Below are positions 7,845-16,951 of a stretch of 35,833 nucleotides of DNA, in pieces. Within the stretch, counting starts at the first letter, position 1, and each line of letters begins with the position of its first letter. The notes beneath the pieces are model-generated. The model had not been told where the DNA came from and did no database searches. It saw only the letters and a list, made by a program, of their open reading frames with translations. A program made the translations under genes and the position numbers. Source of the DNA: Vulcanococcus limneticus LL (lineage in GTDB: Bacteria; Cyanobacteriota; Cyanobacteriia; PCC-6307; Cyanobiaceae); contig NZ_NQLA01000032.1 of NCBI RefSeq assembly GCF_002252705.1, positions 1-35,833 on the forward strand. Reading direction: 5' to 3'.

Positions 7845-8867
7845 TCAGCGACCGCCGGGGGCTCCCCCGAGCCAGGGGGCCAGCAGCGGACCCAGCGCCA
7901 GCCCCAGCGCCAGGCCCAGACCGTTGAGGGCCTGGAAGCGCAGGGCCAGAAACTTGCTGCCGCTGATCCGCTGCGGATCGCGATGGTGCTCCCGCAGCAG
8001 CCGGATCAGGGCCTGGCCCGCCGGCAGCCCCGCCACCCCCAGCAGGGCCGTGAGCGGCCACTGGCCCACCAGCACCGGCGCCCACTGGAAGGAGAGGGTG
8101 CCGGCCACGAACCAGGGCACCAGGCCGGCGGCCGCGCCGGTGCAAAGCCGCACCACGGGTGAGCGCTTGCCGTGGGCCGCGTCCTCCTCCACCTGGTGGA
8201 AGTGGGAGCAGAACAGCACCAGGGTGGTGGCCAGGGCGGGGCCGCTGCCCAGCTCGATCGCCGTGCCCCAGGGCACCGCCGCCAACCAGCCGGCGGCGCC
8301 GGCCTCGGCGGGCGGCGCCAGGGCCAGCAGGCCGGCGGCGGTGGCCAGCGGACCGAAGGCGATCCAGCACAGCGGTTCCCCCAGGCCGCGGTAGCCCAGG
8401 CGGAACGGCGGGCCCTGGTAGGCGTAGCCGATGCCGCAGCAGGCCAGCACCAGGGCCAGCACCGCCGGGCTGCTGCGCAGGGCCACCAGGGCCATCAGGG
8501 CCAGGCCCAGCAGCAGGGCGCCGTTGGCCAGGGCCGCCACCCGGTCGCGCCGGCCGGTGAGGTTCACCACGGAGTGGGGCTTGCCCTGGGCATCCACGCC
8601 GGTGTCGGCATCAAACACGTCGTTGGCCAGGTTTTCCCAGGCCAGCAGCAGCACCGCCGCCAGCAGGAACAGCAGCAGCTGATCCAGCCGCACCGCCAGC
8701 CCCTGACCCACCCGCCAGCCCCCGGCCAGCAGCACGGGCATCACCGCCACCGCATACATCGGCCACTTGATCGCGGCCTTCCAGAGGCGGCGCCGGTCCG
8801 GAGCCTGGGCGGCGCCATCCAGCCCCAAGGGGGCGTGAAGGCTTGCGACGACCTGGGGCTCGGACAT
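7845..8867 (-). CDS. menA: 1,4-Dihydroxy-2-naphthoate phytyltransferase/polyprenyltransferase
   Basis: A 340-residue UbiA-superfamily prenyltransferase that attaches the phytyl (or prenyl) chain to DHNA at the membrane. The first Asp-rich motif, ENLANDVFDADTGVD, lies at residues 78-92 and is followed by KPHSVVNLTGRRD, characteristic of cyanobacterial MenA. The second region, FCSHFHQVEEDAAHGKRSPVV, corresponds to the second Asp/Glu motif. About eight or nine membrane helices are evident. The ATG at 8867 (MSEPQVVASLHAPLG) is preferred; the frame extends upstream to 8945 but would overlap the divergent menF. It heads the menA-menC-menE gene run. Confidence 0.92.
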   Translation of the reverse strand: MSEPQVVASLHAPLGLDGAAQAPDRRRLWKAAIKWPMYAVAVMPVLLAGGWRVGQGLAVRLDQLLLFLLAAVLLLAWENLANDVFDADTGVDAQGKPHSVVNLTGRRDRVAALANGALLLGLALMALVALRSSPAVLALVLACCGIGYAYQGPPFRLGYRGLGEPLCWIAFGPLATAAGLLALAPPAEAGAAGWLAAVPWGTAIELGSGPALATTLVLFCSHFHQVEEDAAHGKRSPVVRLCTGAAAGLVPWFVAGTLSFQWAPVLVGQWPLTALLGVAGLPAGQALIRLLREHHRDPQRISGSKFLALRFQALNGLGLALGLALGPLLAPWLGGAPGGR

Positions 8868-8905
8868 GGCTGCCGGGGCCTGGCGGCGGGGGAAGGCCCA
8901 TACAT

Positions 8906-10390
8906 TTGAGCAGCCGCCTCGTCGCAGCCTCGGTGCAGGCTCCACCCAGCGTCACCCCCAGCAGCCCAGGCAGCGCCCCGGAGAGCGGAACAGCCTCCTT
9001 CGCGGACCTGCTGGCGGCGGCGGTCCAGGGGGCCCGCCAGCTGGATGAGGAGGGCGTGCTGAGCCTGGCGATCCCGCTGGCCAGTCGGGATCCGATGGCC
9101 CTGCTGCCCCATCTGGAGGGCGGCCACCGCTTCCGCTTCCTCTGGGACGGCGCCCCGGGCCTGTGCCTGGCGGCCAGCGGCAAGACCCACAGCCTGGAGC
9201 TGAGCGGTCCGCGGCGCTTCGAACTGGCCCAGCGCTTCAGCGCCGTGAGCCTGAGCCGGCTGGCGGCACCCCAGAGCTGTCCGCCCTTGGCACGGCCACG
9301 GGTGCTGCTGGCCTTCTCCTTCTTCGACAGCCCCCTGCAGGAGGGCAGCGGCGTGAGCGGAGTGCAGGCCGTGCTGCCCCGCTGGCAGCTGAGCCGCCAG
9401 GGCCGCCACTGCTGGCTGAGGCTGCAGCGCAGCCTCGGCGGGGGGGTGACCGCCCGCAGCGTGGCCGAGGAGCTGTGGGAGCAGGCCCGCCGCCTGGAGG
9501 CCCTCCCCGGCGACCCCGAAGCCTGGTCCGGCCGGGACCTGGGGCCCGCCGTGGCCCAGCGCTCCCCCTGGCAGGACGGGTACCGCACGGCCGTGGAGCG
9601 GGGGCTGGAGCTGGTGGAGGCCGGCGCCCTGCGCAAGCTGGTGCTGGCGGTGCGCCAGCAGCTGCTCCTCGACGCCCCCCTCGACCCCCTGCGTCTGCTG
9701 GCCCACCTGCGCCAGCGCCAGCCCGGCAGCTGCCGCTTCCTCTGGCAGCTGGCCGATGGCGCCGCCCTGCTGGGGGCCTCACCGGAGCGGCTGCTCACGG
9801 TGCGCCAAGGGCAGCTGCGCAGCGATGCCCTGGCCGGCACCGCCCCGATCGGCCCCGCCGCCGAGCTGCTGCCCGGCTCCAGCAAGGACCGCCACGAGCA
9901 CGAGCTGGTGGTGGAGGCCATCACCCAGGTGCTGCGGGAGGCCGGCCTCGATCCACGCCGGCCCCGCCATCCGCGCCTGGCCCGCCACGGCCAGCTGGTG
10001 CATCTGCACACCCCGATCACGGCGGCCCTGGCCGGTCACCAGCCCCTGGCCCTGGCCGCCGCCCTGCATCCCACGCCGGCGGTGGCGGGGCTGCCGCGGC
10101 GGGAGGCCATGGCGGCCCTGCGCAGCCTGGAGCCCTTCGAGCGCGGCCACTACGCGGCCCCGATCGGCTGGATCGACAGCGAGGGCGACGCCGAGCTGCG
10201 GGTGGCGATCCGCAGCGGCAGCCTGCACGGCCGCCAGCTCGAACTCACAGCCGGCGCCGGGCTGGTCCAGGGCTCGGTGCCGGAGCGGGAGCTGCAGGAG
10301 GTGGCACTCAAGCTGGGCGTGCTGCAGCAGCAGCTGAACCTGCCCCAGGAGCCGACGCCGCAACCGCTGCGACCTGCAGTCAACCACTGA
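8906..10390 (+). CDS. menF: Isochorismate synthase
   Basis: About 494 residues of the chorismate-binding family (MenF/EntC/PchA), converting chorismate to isochorismate, the first committed step to phylloquinone. Diagnostic segments are LRKLVLAVRQQ, FLWQLADGAALLGASPERLL, SDALAGTAPIG, SSKDRHEHELVVEAI, HPTPAVAGLPR, and FERGHYAAPIGWIDSEGDAELRVAIRSG near the C-terminus. The N-terminal 180 residues are divergent, as usual for the family. The start is uncertain: TTG at 8906 or GTG at 8933 are both downstream of the opposing menA start. The shared 38-65-base divergent region with menA implies coordinated control of the pathway. Confidence 0.92.
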   Translation: MSSRLVAASVQAPPSVTPSSPGSAPESGTASFADLLAAAVQGARQLDEEGVLSLAIPLASRDPMALLPHLEGGHRFRFLWDGAPGLCLAASGKTHSLELSGPRRFELAQRFSAVSLSRLAAPQSCPPLARPRVLLAFSFFDSPLQEGSGVSGVQAVLPRWQLSRQGRHCWLRLQRSLGGGVTARSVAEELWEQARRLEALPGDPEAWSGRDLGPAVAQRSPWQDGYRTAVERGLELVEAGALRKLVLAVRQQLLLDAPLDPLRLLAHLRQRQPGSCRFLWQLADGAALLGASPERLLTVRQGQLRSDALAGTAPIGPAAELLPGSSKDRHEHELVVEAITQVLREAGLDPRRPRHPRLARHGQLVHLHTPITAALAGHQPLALAAALHPTPAVAGLPRREAMAALRSLEPFERGHYAAPIGWIDSEGDAELRVAIRSGSLHGRQLELTAGAGLVQGSVPERELQEVALKLGVLQQQLNLPQEPTPQPLRPAVNH

Positions 10391-10449
10391 ACCCGGCATG
10401 ATCGCCCCGAGGGGCACACGCCCAGAACGGGGAGAGCCCAGGGCCAGGA

Positions 10450-12132
10450 ATGCAGCTCCACACCCTGCTTGAGGAGGCCTTCAGCGGCTCCAGCCTGTTC
10501 GCGGGGCTCGATCCGCAGCGCATCACCCAGCTGCAGCCGCCCACCGGATCGCTGCGGGAAGGCGAGGTGCTGTTCCAGCAGGGTGACCCGGCGGAGGTGA
10601 GCTACGTGCTCATCCGCGGCGTGCTTGGCCTGCACACCGGGCCCCTGAGCACGTCCACGCCGTTCTTCCGCAAGGTGGTGTCCGGCGAATTGGTGGGGGA
10701 GTACGGACCGCTCTGCGGCGAACCGCGCTCCGCCTCGGCCGTGGCCCTCACCCCGGTGGACTACCTGCAGCTGAATCGGGAACAGCTGCTGGGGCTGCTC
10801 CAGGAGCACGCCATCCTCCAGGCCCGGGTGCTGGCCTCCATGGCCGAAGCCGCCTCTCTTGGCCGCGACCCGCGCCGGGCACCGCTTGACGCGGTGCTGA
10901 TTCATGACGCCAGCCCGGGCTCCGCGCTGACCCGGGCCGCGCTGGAGCAGCTGATCACCCCCCTGCAGCGCCAGGCCAGGCTCAGCGGTCACGACCAGGC
11001 GGCGCGGCTGGAGCGGCTCCAGCCCGGCGAGGAACAGCGCCTGCATGCGCTGCTGGCCGACGCCACCCGCTCCGGGGCTCTCACGGTGCTGTTCAGCGAC
11101 GATCCCGCCCTGCTCAGCCGCCGCAACCAACTGCTGATCGACCGGCTGTTGATCCTCTGCGACGGCCAGGCCAGCGCCATCAACCTGCCCGAGGTGGTCG
11201 ACGAGAACGCCCTGCTGGTGCGGCTCTGGCCCCAGGGCCAGCGCACCCCCAGCTCCCGGCCCTGGGCCACCCAGCGGGCCTTCGCCCAGGTGCTCAACCT
11301 GAAGCCGGAGCGGCCCCAGCATCTGGAGCGGCTGGCGCGCGCCGCCCTGCGGCGTCAGAACGTGCTGGTGCTGGGGGGCGGCGGCTCCAGGGGTTTTGCC
11401 CACATCGGCGCGCTGCGCGCCATGGAGGAGCTGGGCCTGGACGACATCGACATGGTGATGGGCGTGAGCATCGGCGCCCTGGTGGCCTCCCTGGCCGCCT
11501 TCGACCATCCGGCCGAGGAGATCTTCGCCAATCTGGAGCGGGTGATCATCAGGGCGCGGCCCTACGGCCTCACCCTGCCCCGCGACTCCCTGTTCACCCT
11601 GCGCAACTCGCGGCGGGAGCTGCAGCGCTTCTTCGGCTCCACCCAGATCCAGGACAGCTGGCTGTCACTGCGCTGCTTCTCGGCCAACCTCTCCAACAAG
11701 CGCCTGCACGGCTGGGACCGCGGCGAGATCCCCTCCGCCGTGATCGCCAGCATGTCGGTGCCGGGCATCTTTCCGCCGGTGCAGGACGGCCAGGGCCAGC
11801 TGCACGTGGATGGCGGCATCCTCAACAACCTGCCCGTCTGCGAAGCCCGGCGGGAGACTGACGGGCGGGTCATCGCGATCTCGCTGGGCTCCCTGCCCCA
11901 GCCGGGCCCGGGGGTCCGCGAGCGCCCCTCCCTGGGACGAACGATCATCGACTCGATGCTCTGCGCCTCCCATGCCGAGACCCTGGCCCAGGAGCGGCTG
12001 GCGGACGTGATGCTGCGCCCGAAGATCGGCCACTTCCCCTTCCTGGAGTGGAAGCGCTACCGGGAGATCCATGACGCGGGCTACAGCCACGCCCACCAGG
12101 TGCTCAGCGTGGAGCTGGGGCTGCGCGGCTGA
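10450..12132 (+). CDS. Patatin-like phospholipase with N-terminal cyclic-nucleotide-binding domain (NTE family)
   Basis: A 560-residue two-part protein. Residues 15-130 form a cNMP-binding-type domain (LFAGLDPQRITQL, GEVLFQQGDPAEVSYVLIRG, GELVGEYGPLCGEPRSASAVAL). The patatin domain starts near residue 304 with VLVLGGGGSRGFAHIGALRAM (oxyanion hole GGGxRG, about 309-315). The nucleophile elbow is GVSIG (Ser340) and the catalytic Asp454 sits in DGGILNNLP. The family hydrolyses phospholipids or lysophospholipids. The middle region (150-300) resembles the linker of bacterial neuropathy-target-esterase relatives. No transmembrane helix is obvious, so it is probably cytosolic or peripheral. Whether it senses a cyclic nucleotide is not shown by sequence alone. 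Confidence 0.87.
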   Translation: MQLHTLLEEAFSGSSLFAGLDPQRITQLQPPTGSLREGEVLFQQGDPAEVSYVLIRGVLGLHTGPLSTSTPFFRKVVSGELVGEYGPLCGEPRSASAVALTPVDYLQLNREQLLGLLQEHAILQARVLASMAEAASLGRDPRRAPLDAVLIHDASPGSALTRAALEQLITPLQRQARLSGHDQAARLERLQPGEEQRLHALLADATRSGALTVLFSDDPALLSRRNQLLIDRLLILCDGQASAINLPEVVDENALLVRLWPQGQRTPSSRPWATQRAFAQVLNLKPERPQHLERLARAALRRQNVLVLGGGGSRGFAHIGALRAMEELGLDDIDMVMGVSIGALVASLAAFDHPAEEIFANLERVIIRARPYGLTLPRDSLFTLRNSRRELQRFFGSTQIQDSWLSLRCFSANLSNKRLHGWDRGEIPSAVIASMSVPGIFPPVQDGQGQLHVDGGILNNLPVCEARRETDGRVIAISLGSLPQPGPGVRERPSLGRTIIDSMLCASHAETLAQERLADVMLRPKIGHFPFLEWKRYREIHDAGYSHAHQVLSVELGLRG

Positions 12133-12139
12133 CGGGAGC

Positions 12140-13141
12140 TCAGCCCTCCAGCAGCCGGGCCATGGTGATGTCCGCCAGGGGGATGCCGCCCAGCCGCTCG
12201 ATCTCGCGCACGCCGGTGGGGCTGGTCACGTTGATCTCGCTGAGGCGCCCATCGATCACGTCGATGCCCACGAAGAACAGGCCCTCGGCCCGCAGGGCCG
12301 GCGCCAGTTCGGCGCAGATGCGGCGCTCCTGATCGGTGAGCTCGGTGGCCTCGGGTTCGCCCCCCACGGCCAGGTTGCTGCGGAACTCGCCGGCGGCCGG
12401 CCTGCGGTTCACGGCGCCCAGGGGCTCGCCGTTCACCAGCAGGATGCGCTTGTCGCCGGCGGTGACCGCCGGCAGGAAGGCCTGCACCATCACGGGCAGC
12501 GCCTGCTGCTGGGTCACCAGCTCCAGCAGGGCCTTGAGGCCGGGGGCGCCGCCGTGACTGCGCACCACCCCCTGGCCGGCGCGGCCGCCCAGGGGCTTGA
12601 GCACCACCTCGCCGTGGCCTTCGGCGAAGGCCGCCAGCTGCTCCACGTGGGCGCTCACCAGGGTGGGCGCCATCAGATGGCTGTAGCGCAGGGCGCCGAG
12701 CTTCTCGTTCCAGCTGCGCAGGGCGGCGGGGTGGTTGAGAACCCGCACCCCCTGAAAAGCGGCGAGCTCCAGCAGGTGGGTGGCGTAGAGGTAGGCCTCA
12801 TCCACGGGTGGGTCCTTGCGCATCCACACCCGCGGGAAGTGGCCCAGGGGCAGCCAGCGGGGCTCCCCGAGCACCACCCAGGGCTCCGGCACGTCCCAGC
12901 CCTCGGGGGTGGGACGGATGTCCGCAAGCTCCGCGGGCTGGGCCCACACCAGGGGCTCGTGGCCGGGCTCCAGGCCGGTGACGGAGAGATCGGCCGGCGT
13001 GGCCACCCACACCTGCTGGCCCGCCCGCTGGGCCGCCTGCATCAGGGCCACGCTGGAGTCCTTGGTGGGGCGGAGCCGGGCGATCGGATCCACCACGAAC
13101 AGCTGGGGCTCCCGCCCGCTGCCGGTGTCGATCGCGCTCAA
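12140..13141 (-). CDS. gshB: Glutathione synthetase
   Basis: A 333-residue ATP-grasp enzyme joining gamma-glutamylcysteine and glycine to form glutathione. Visible are [16 protein letters not shown] near the N-terminus, the substrate segment [18 protein letters not shown], the ATP-grasp stretch [16 protein letters not shown], and the metal/ATP site [19 protein letters not shown]. The start is a TTG at 13141 that overlaps the grxC stop as TTGA. That gives the canonical length and implies coupled translation from grxC. It converges tightly on the patatin gene, with 7 bases between them. Confidence 0.95.
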   Translation of the reverse strand: MSAIDTGSGREPQLFVVDPIARLRPTKDSSVALMQAAQRAGQQVWVATPADLSVTGLEPGHEPLVWAQPAELADIRPTPEGWDVPEPWVVLGEPRWLPLGHFPRVWMRKDPPVDEAYLYATHLLELAAFQGVRVLNHPAALRSWNEKLGALRYSHLMAPTLVSAHVEQLAAFAEGHGEVVLKPLGGRAGQGVVRSHGGAPGLKALLELVTQQQALPVMVQAFLPAVTAGDKRILLVNGEPLGAVNRRPAAGEFRSNLAVGGEPEATELTDQERRICAELAPALRAEGLFFVGIDVIDGRLSEINVTSPTGVREIERLGGIPLADITMARLLEG

Positions 13142-13404
13142 GCGGCGACTCCCAGCAGGAGATCGAGCTGGCCGGAGCGCTCGAGGGCGTGCAGGTCGTC
13201 GCAGCCGCCCACGTGCTGGCCGTTGATGAAGGTCTGGGGCACGCTGCGGCGGCCGCCGCTCTTGGCGGCCATGGCCGCGCGGCCCCGCTCATCGCCGTCG
13301 ATGGCGAACTCGGTGTAGGCCACGCCCTTGCGGTCGAGCAGGGCCTTGGCGCGGATGCAGAAGGGGCAGGCCCGCCAGGTGTAGATCTCAACCGTCGCCG
13401 TCAT
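13138..13404 (-). CDS. grxC: Glutaredoxin 3
   Basis: An 88-residue dithiol glutaredoxin. It begins [16 protein letters not shown] with the active-site CPFC at Cys13-Cys16. The glutathione-binding features [17 protein letters not shown] (cis-Pro TVP-type loop and GGCDD) follow. It reduces protein and mixed disulfides using glutathione, so its overlap with gshB links the user and the synthesis of glutathione in one operon. The open frame continues upstream to 13842, but the ATG at 13404 gives the standard family length, and the extension antisense to prfB is not real. Confidence 0.95.
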   Translation of the reverse strand: MTATVEIYTWRACPFCIRAKALLDRKGVAYTEFAIDGDERGRAAMAAKSGGRRSVPQTFINGQHVGGCDDLHALERSGQLDLLLGVAA

Positions 13405-13590
13405 CACACACCGCAACCATTGGCCGGATCTTAGAAGTGGCGAACTCCCCGCCAGCCGCTGCCACGGGTCGGAAATCCCCTCCCGGCTCCCCAGAGGCCG
13501 CGCGTGCCGAGCCGGACCTGTCTGCTGCCCCTCCGCCAAGGCTGTTCCTCCGCCATTGAGTACGGTCGATCCACCGTTCATGCCCCACCG

Positions 13591-14716
13591 GTGCTCGACC
13601 TCACCGACTTCAAGCGCGACCTCTCCGAGCTCACTGACCGCCTGGGCAATGCCCAGGACTGTCTTTGACGTCCCTGCACTGAAAGCACGCCAGCAGGACC
13701 TCGAGCAGCTGGCCTCCCAGCCCGACTTCTGGGACGACCAGAAGCAGGCCCAGGCCAAGATGCGCCAGCTCGATGAGGTGAAGGCCCAGCTGGAGCAGCT
13801 CGGCCACTGGCAATCGGCCGTGGCTGATGGCGAGGCCACCATCGAGCTCTACGGCCTCGAGCCGGACGACGACCTGCTGGCCGAATCCAACGAGGCCTTG
13901 CAGAAGCTGCGCGCCGATCTCGATCGCTGGGAGCTGGAGCGTCTGCTCAGCGGCCCCTACGACAAGGAGGGGGCCGTGATCTCGATCAACGCCGGCGCCG
14001 GCGGCACCGACGCCCAGGACTGGGCGCTGATGCTGATGCGCATGTACACCCGCTGGGCGGAAGACCACGGCATGAAGGTGAGCGTGGACGAGCTCAGCGA
14101 GGGCGAGGAAGCGGGCATCAAGAGCTGCACGATCGAGATCGAAGGCCGTTACGCCTACGGCTACCTGCGCAACGAGAAGGGCACCCATCGCCTGGTGCGC
14201 ATCTCCCCCTTCAACGCCAACGACAAACGGCAGACGAGCTTTGCCGGCGTGGAGGTGATGCCCAAGATCGAGGAGGAGGTGAAGCTCAACATCCCCGAGA
14301 AAGACCTGGAGATCACCACCTCCCGTTCGGGCGGCGCCGGCGGCCAGAACGTCAACAAGGTGGAAACGGCCGTGCGCATCCTGCACATCCCCACCGGCCT
14401 GTTCGTGCGCTGCACCCAGGAGCGCTCCCAGCTCCAGAACAAGGAGAAGGCGATGGCCCTGCTGATGGCCAAGCTGCTGGTGATCGCCCAGGAGCAGCGG
14501 GCGGCCGAGATCGCCGACATCCGCGGCGACATCGTGGAGGCGGCCTGGGGCAACCAGATCCGCAACTACGTGTTCCACCCGTACCAGATGGTGAAGGATC
14601 TGCGCACCCAGCACGAGACCACCGACGTGCAGGGTGTGATGGACGGCGACCTCGACCCCTTCATCCAGAGCCTGCTGCATGCGGGCGTTGAGGTGGGAGC
14701 CGCGGCCGATGACTGA
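13591..14716 (+). CDS. prfB: Peptide chain release factor 2, with programmed +1 frameshift
   Basis: RF2 releases peptides at UGA and UAA. The first 25 codons start at GTG 13591 ([25 protein letters not shown]) and end at an in-frame TGA (13666-13668) in the classic CTT-TGA-C slippery site. Reading resumes in +1 at GAC (13667) as [15 protein letters not shown] and runs to 14716, for about 374 residues. The stop-recognition tripeptide SPF is near residue 204 and the catalytic GGQ near 249 ([14 protein letters not shown]). An AGGA Shine-Dalgarno-like stretch lies just before the site. This is autoregulatory: scarce RF2 lets the ribosome shift. The frame upstream of 13591 in the second frame is a shadow. 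Confidence 0.93.
13651..13669 (+). promoter_or_regulatory. Programmed +1 ribosomal frameshift site of prfB
   Basis: CTT (13663-13665) is followed by the in-frame stop TGA and then C, the conserved RF2 recoding context. An AGGA stretch 5-8 bases upstream can pair with the 16S anti-Shine-Dalgarno. The zero frame ends here and the +1 frame matches RF2 immediately afterwards. Confidence 0.9.
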
Positions 14717-14939
14717 GCCGCCGATGACTGAGCCCACGGATCGCCCCGCCACCGGACCCGACCCAGGAGCCGGCCAGCCGGCCCAGGGCGAGAACCCCAG
14801 CTTCACGAAGCTCGCCATGCGCAACATGGTGCGCAAAGGGAAGTTGAGCCTGTTCCACTTCGGCCTCACGGCCGCGGGCTTCTTCGGCTTCATCGTGCTG
14901 GTGGCCTGGCTGGGCCGCCCGCAGCTGCCGGGGGGCTGA
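14709..14939 (+). CDS. DUF3285 family small membrane protein
   Basis: A 76-residue protein whose conserved part reads [26 protein letters not shown], then a single membrane helix ([17 protein letters not shown]). This matches the cyanobacteria-specific DUF3285 family of unknown function. The ATG at 14709 overlaps the prfB end by 8 bases; an ATG at 14724 is an alternative. The Pro-rich N-terminus ([13 protein letters not shown]) is low-complexity. The position between prfB and ybeY, with a 3-base gap to ybeY, suggests one transcript. Confidence 0.85.
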   Translation: MTEPPMTEPTDRPATGPDPGAGQPAQGENPSFTKLAMRNMVRKGKLSLFHFGLTAAGFFGFIVLVAWLGRPQLPGG

Positions 14940-14942
14940 GCC

Positions 14943-15605
14943 ATGGCCGCCGAACAGGAACAGCGGATCGACTCCAGCCCCACGCCCCCACCGCCAGCCG
15001 CCGCGGTCGACCTCGACCTGGCCTTTGCAGCCGACGGGGCGTTCGCACCCGGGCTCGTGCAGGCCGCCGGCGCCTGGGCCGATCCCCTGGACGGCGCGGA
15101 GCACTGGCACGGCCTGCTGGAAACCTGGTTGACGCAGCTGGCCACCGAACTGCCGCCAGAGCTGCGAGCTCCCTCCTACAGCCTCGGCCTGAGCCTGGTG
15201 GGCGACGCCGAGATCGCCGCCCTCAACGCCGACTGGCGCCAGCAGGAGGGCCCCACTGACGTCCTGGCCTTTGCCGCCCAGGACGACGATCTCGACGGCG
15301 CCCCGCCGATGCCCCTGCCAGCGCAGGACGGCGATGCCGACGGCGACGACCCGGACGGCGACGACTCAGACGAAGACGGCTCGGACGGAGACGGCTGGGA
15401 GGGCGAGCCCCTGGAGCTGGGCGACATCGTGATTTCCCTGGAGACCGCCGCCCGCCAGGCCCCGGAGCACGGCCACGACCTGGAGCGGGAGCTGCTGTTC
15501 CTGGCCAGCCACGGCCTGCTGCACCTCCTGGGCTGGGACCACCCGGACGAGGCCAGCCTGGCGGCGATGCTGGAGCGCCAGGAACGGCTGCTGGCCGCCG
15601 GCTGA
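14943..15605 (+). CDS. ybeY: Endoribonuclease YbeY (rRNA maturation factor) with an acidic insertion
   Basis: A 220-residue member of the UPF0054 metalloprotein family, which processes 16S rRNA 3' ends and supports ribosome quality control. The zinc site HGLLHLLGWDH (H3xH5xH) lies at about residues 190-200, after LELGDIVISLETA. The N-terminal motif ALNADWRQQEGPTDVLAFA is present. Usual YbeY proteins pass almost directly from TDVLxF to GDIxIS. Here about 40 extra residues (about 115-155) intervene, containing a run of Asp/Gly-rich sequence with 15 acidic residues. The N-terminus is also extended by some 40 residues. The gene is otherwise intact. Confidence 0.9.
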   Translation: MAAEQEQRIDSSPTPPPPAAAVDLDLAFAADGAFAPGLVQAAGAWADPLDGAEHWHGLLETWLTQLATELPPELRAPSYSLGLSLVGDAEIAALNADWRQQEGPTDVLAFAAQDDDLDGAPPMPLPAQDGDADGDDPDGDDSDEDGSDGDGWEGEPLELGDIVISLETAARQAPEHGHDLERELLFLASHGLLHLLGWDHPDEASLAAMLERQERLLAAG

Positions 15606-15616
15606 GCCGGCGAGCC

Positions 15617-15637
15617 CCAGGGGGCTTTCCCCCCTGG
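15617..15637 (+). terminator. Hairpin downstream of ybeY
   Basis: CCAGGGGG (15617-15624) and CCCCCTGG (15630-15637) form a perfect 8-bp stem with a 5-base loop, 12 bases after the ybeY stop. No T-tract follows, which is common in such G+C-rich cyanobacteria. It could end the prfB-DUF3285-ybeY transcript. Confidence 0.5.
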
Positions 15638-15685
15638 ATAGCGGCGGTAGGGTGCAGCCGGACTCTGATCCGGGCGCCCGTGGCC

Positions 15686-16183
15686 ATGCTCGTCCCCCAG
15701 ACTCCGCCTCCGCCCCGGCGACGGCGCGCCCCCAGCACGGAGCTGCCCCTGGAGTTGGATGTGAAAGGACCGGAGCGGCCGGCGGCCAAGGTGCGGCGCC
15801 TGGGCGCCTGGGCTGTGGCGGGCGACCTGCCGGCCAGCTTCCGCTATGCCGCCCAGGGCCTGGCCTACGGCTTCCGCAGCCAGCGCAACTTCCGCATCCA
15901 TGTCTGCACCGGGGTGCTGGTGTTCGGCCTGGGCCTGGGGCTGGGCCTGAGCCTGGACCGGCTGGCGGTGCTGGTGCTCACCGTGGCGGCGGTGCTGGTG
16001 CTGGAACTGCTCAACACCGCCACCGAGGCCGTGGTGGACCTGGCCATCGGCCGCCGCTTCCACCCCCTGGCCCGCATCGCCAAGGACTGCGCCGCCGCCG
16101 CCGTGCTGGTGGCCGCCCTGGCCTCGCTGCTGATCGCCGCCCTGCTGCTGATACCGCCCCTGCTGGCGCGGCTGGGCCTCTGA
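15686..16183 (+). CDS. dgkA: Diacylglycerol/undecaprenol kinase family protein
   Basis: About 165 residues from the ATG at 15686; a GTG lies two codons earlier. The C-terminal 120 residues match the prokaryotic DgkA fold: a small integral membrane kinase with three helices. Motifs are FRYAAQGLAYGFRSQRNFRIH, LVLELLNTATEAVVDL (the conserved ExxNTxxE signature) and HPLARIAKDCAAAAVL with the catalytic Lys-Asp. Such proteins phosphorylate diacylglycerol or undecaprenol. The basic, Pro-rich N-terminal 45 residues (PPPPRRRRAPS) are an extra cytoplasmic tail typical of cyanobacterial versions. Confidence 0.9.
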   Translation: MLVPQTPPPPRRRRAPSTELPLELDVKGPERPAAKVRRLGAWAVAGDLPASFRYAAQGLAYGFRSQRNFRIHVCTGVLVFGLGLGLGLSLDRLAVLVLTVAAVLVLELLNTATEAVVDLAIGRRFHPLARIAKDCAAAAVLVAALASLLIAALLLIPPLLARLGL

Positions 16184-16278
16184 ACCGGCGGCGGCGGGTC
16201 CCTCGGAGACCCGGCAGCAGCGGTTGGCAGGGCGTTTAATGGAGGCCTGGCTGAACCCAGATCCAGCGGCCGGGCCTG

Positions 16279-16899
16279 ATGCTTCTCGTTCTCGACAACT
16301 ACGACAGCTTCACCTTCAACCTGGTGCAGTACCTGGGGGAGCTGGCGGAGGAGCACCCGATCGCGGCCGAGCTGCGGGTGGAGCGCAACGACGCCCTGAC
16401 CCTGGAGCAGATCCGCGCCCTGGCCCCGGACGCCATCCTGATTTCCCCCGGCCCCGGCGACCCCGACCAGTCCGGGGTATGCCTGGAGGTGCTGCGGGAG
16501 CTGAGCCCCACCATCCCGACCCTGGGGGTCTGCCTGGGCCACCAGTCGATCGCCCAGGTGTTCGGCGGCAAGGTGGTGCGCGCCCAGGAGCTGATGCACG
16601 GCAAGACCTCCCCCGTGCACCACAGCGGCCAGGGCGTGTTCGCCGACCTGCCCAACCCCCTCACCGCCACCCGCTACCACAGCCTGATCGCCGAGCGCGA
16701 GAGCCTGCCGGACTGCCTGGAGATCACCGCCTGGCTGGAGGACGGCACGGTGATGGGCCTGCGCCACCGCGCCTATCCCCACCTGCAGGGGGTTCAGTTC
16801 CACCCCGAGAGCGTGCTGACCCAGGCGGGCCACCGGCTGCTGGCCAACTTCCTGCGCGAGGCGGCCGCCCAGAGGGCCTTGGCTCCCGCTGCGGTCTAG
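16279..16899 (+). CDS. trpG: Anthranilate/aminodeoxychorismate synthase glutamine amidotransferase
   Basis: A 206-residue class I glutamine amidotransferase. The N-terminus [19 protein letters not shown] is diagnostic of TrpG/PabA. The nucleophile Cys85 sits in GVCLGHQS, and His175-Glu177 in VQFHPES complete the triad; SPGPGDP supplies the oxyanion region. It delivers ammonia to TrpE (tryptophan) or PabB (folate). In cyanobacteria one such protein may serve both, and no partner synthase is adjacent here, so TrpG and PabA cannot be told apart. Confidence 0.9.
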   Translation: MLLVLDNYDSFTFNLVQYLGELAEEHPIAAELRVERNDALTLEQIRALAPDAILISPGPGDPDQSGVCLEVLRELSPTIPTLGVCLGHQSIAQVFGGKVVRAQELMHGKTSPVHHSGQGVFADLPNPLTATRYHSLIAERESLPDCLEITAWLEDGTVMGLRHRAYPHLQGVQFHPESVLTQAGHRLLANFLREAAAQRALAPAAV

Positions 16900-16951
16900 G
16901 CCGGGCAACGCTGCTAGGTTCGCGCCACCTCCGCCCGCCGGCGCCTTCGCC

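Noticed and set aside
10391..10449. GCCCCGAGGGGC palindrome after menF as terminator
   Set aside because: Five-bp arms with a two-base loop are too small to support a call.
12071..13318. Long plus-strand open frame opposite gshB
   Set aside because: gshB on the minus strand has all family motifs; this frame has none and is His/Gln/Gly-rich shadow.
13405..13842. N-terminal extension of grxC
   Set aside because: The extension lies antisense to prfB; the ATG at 13404 gives the standard 88-residue glutaredoxin.
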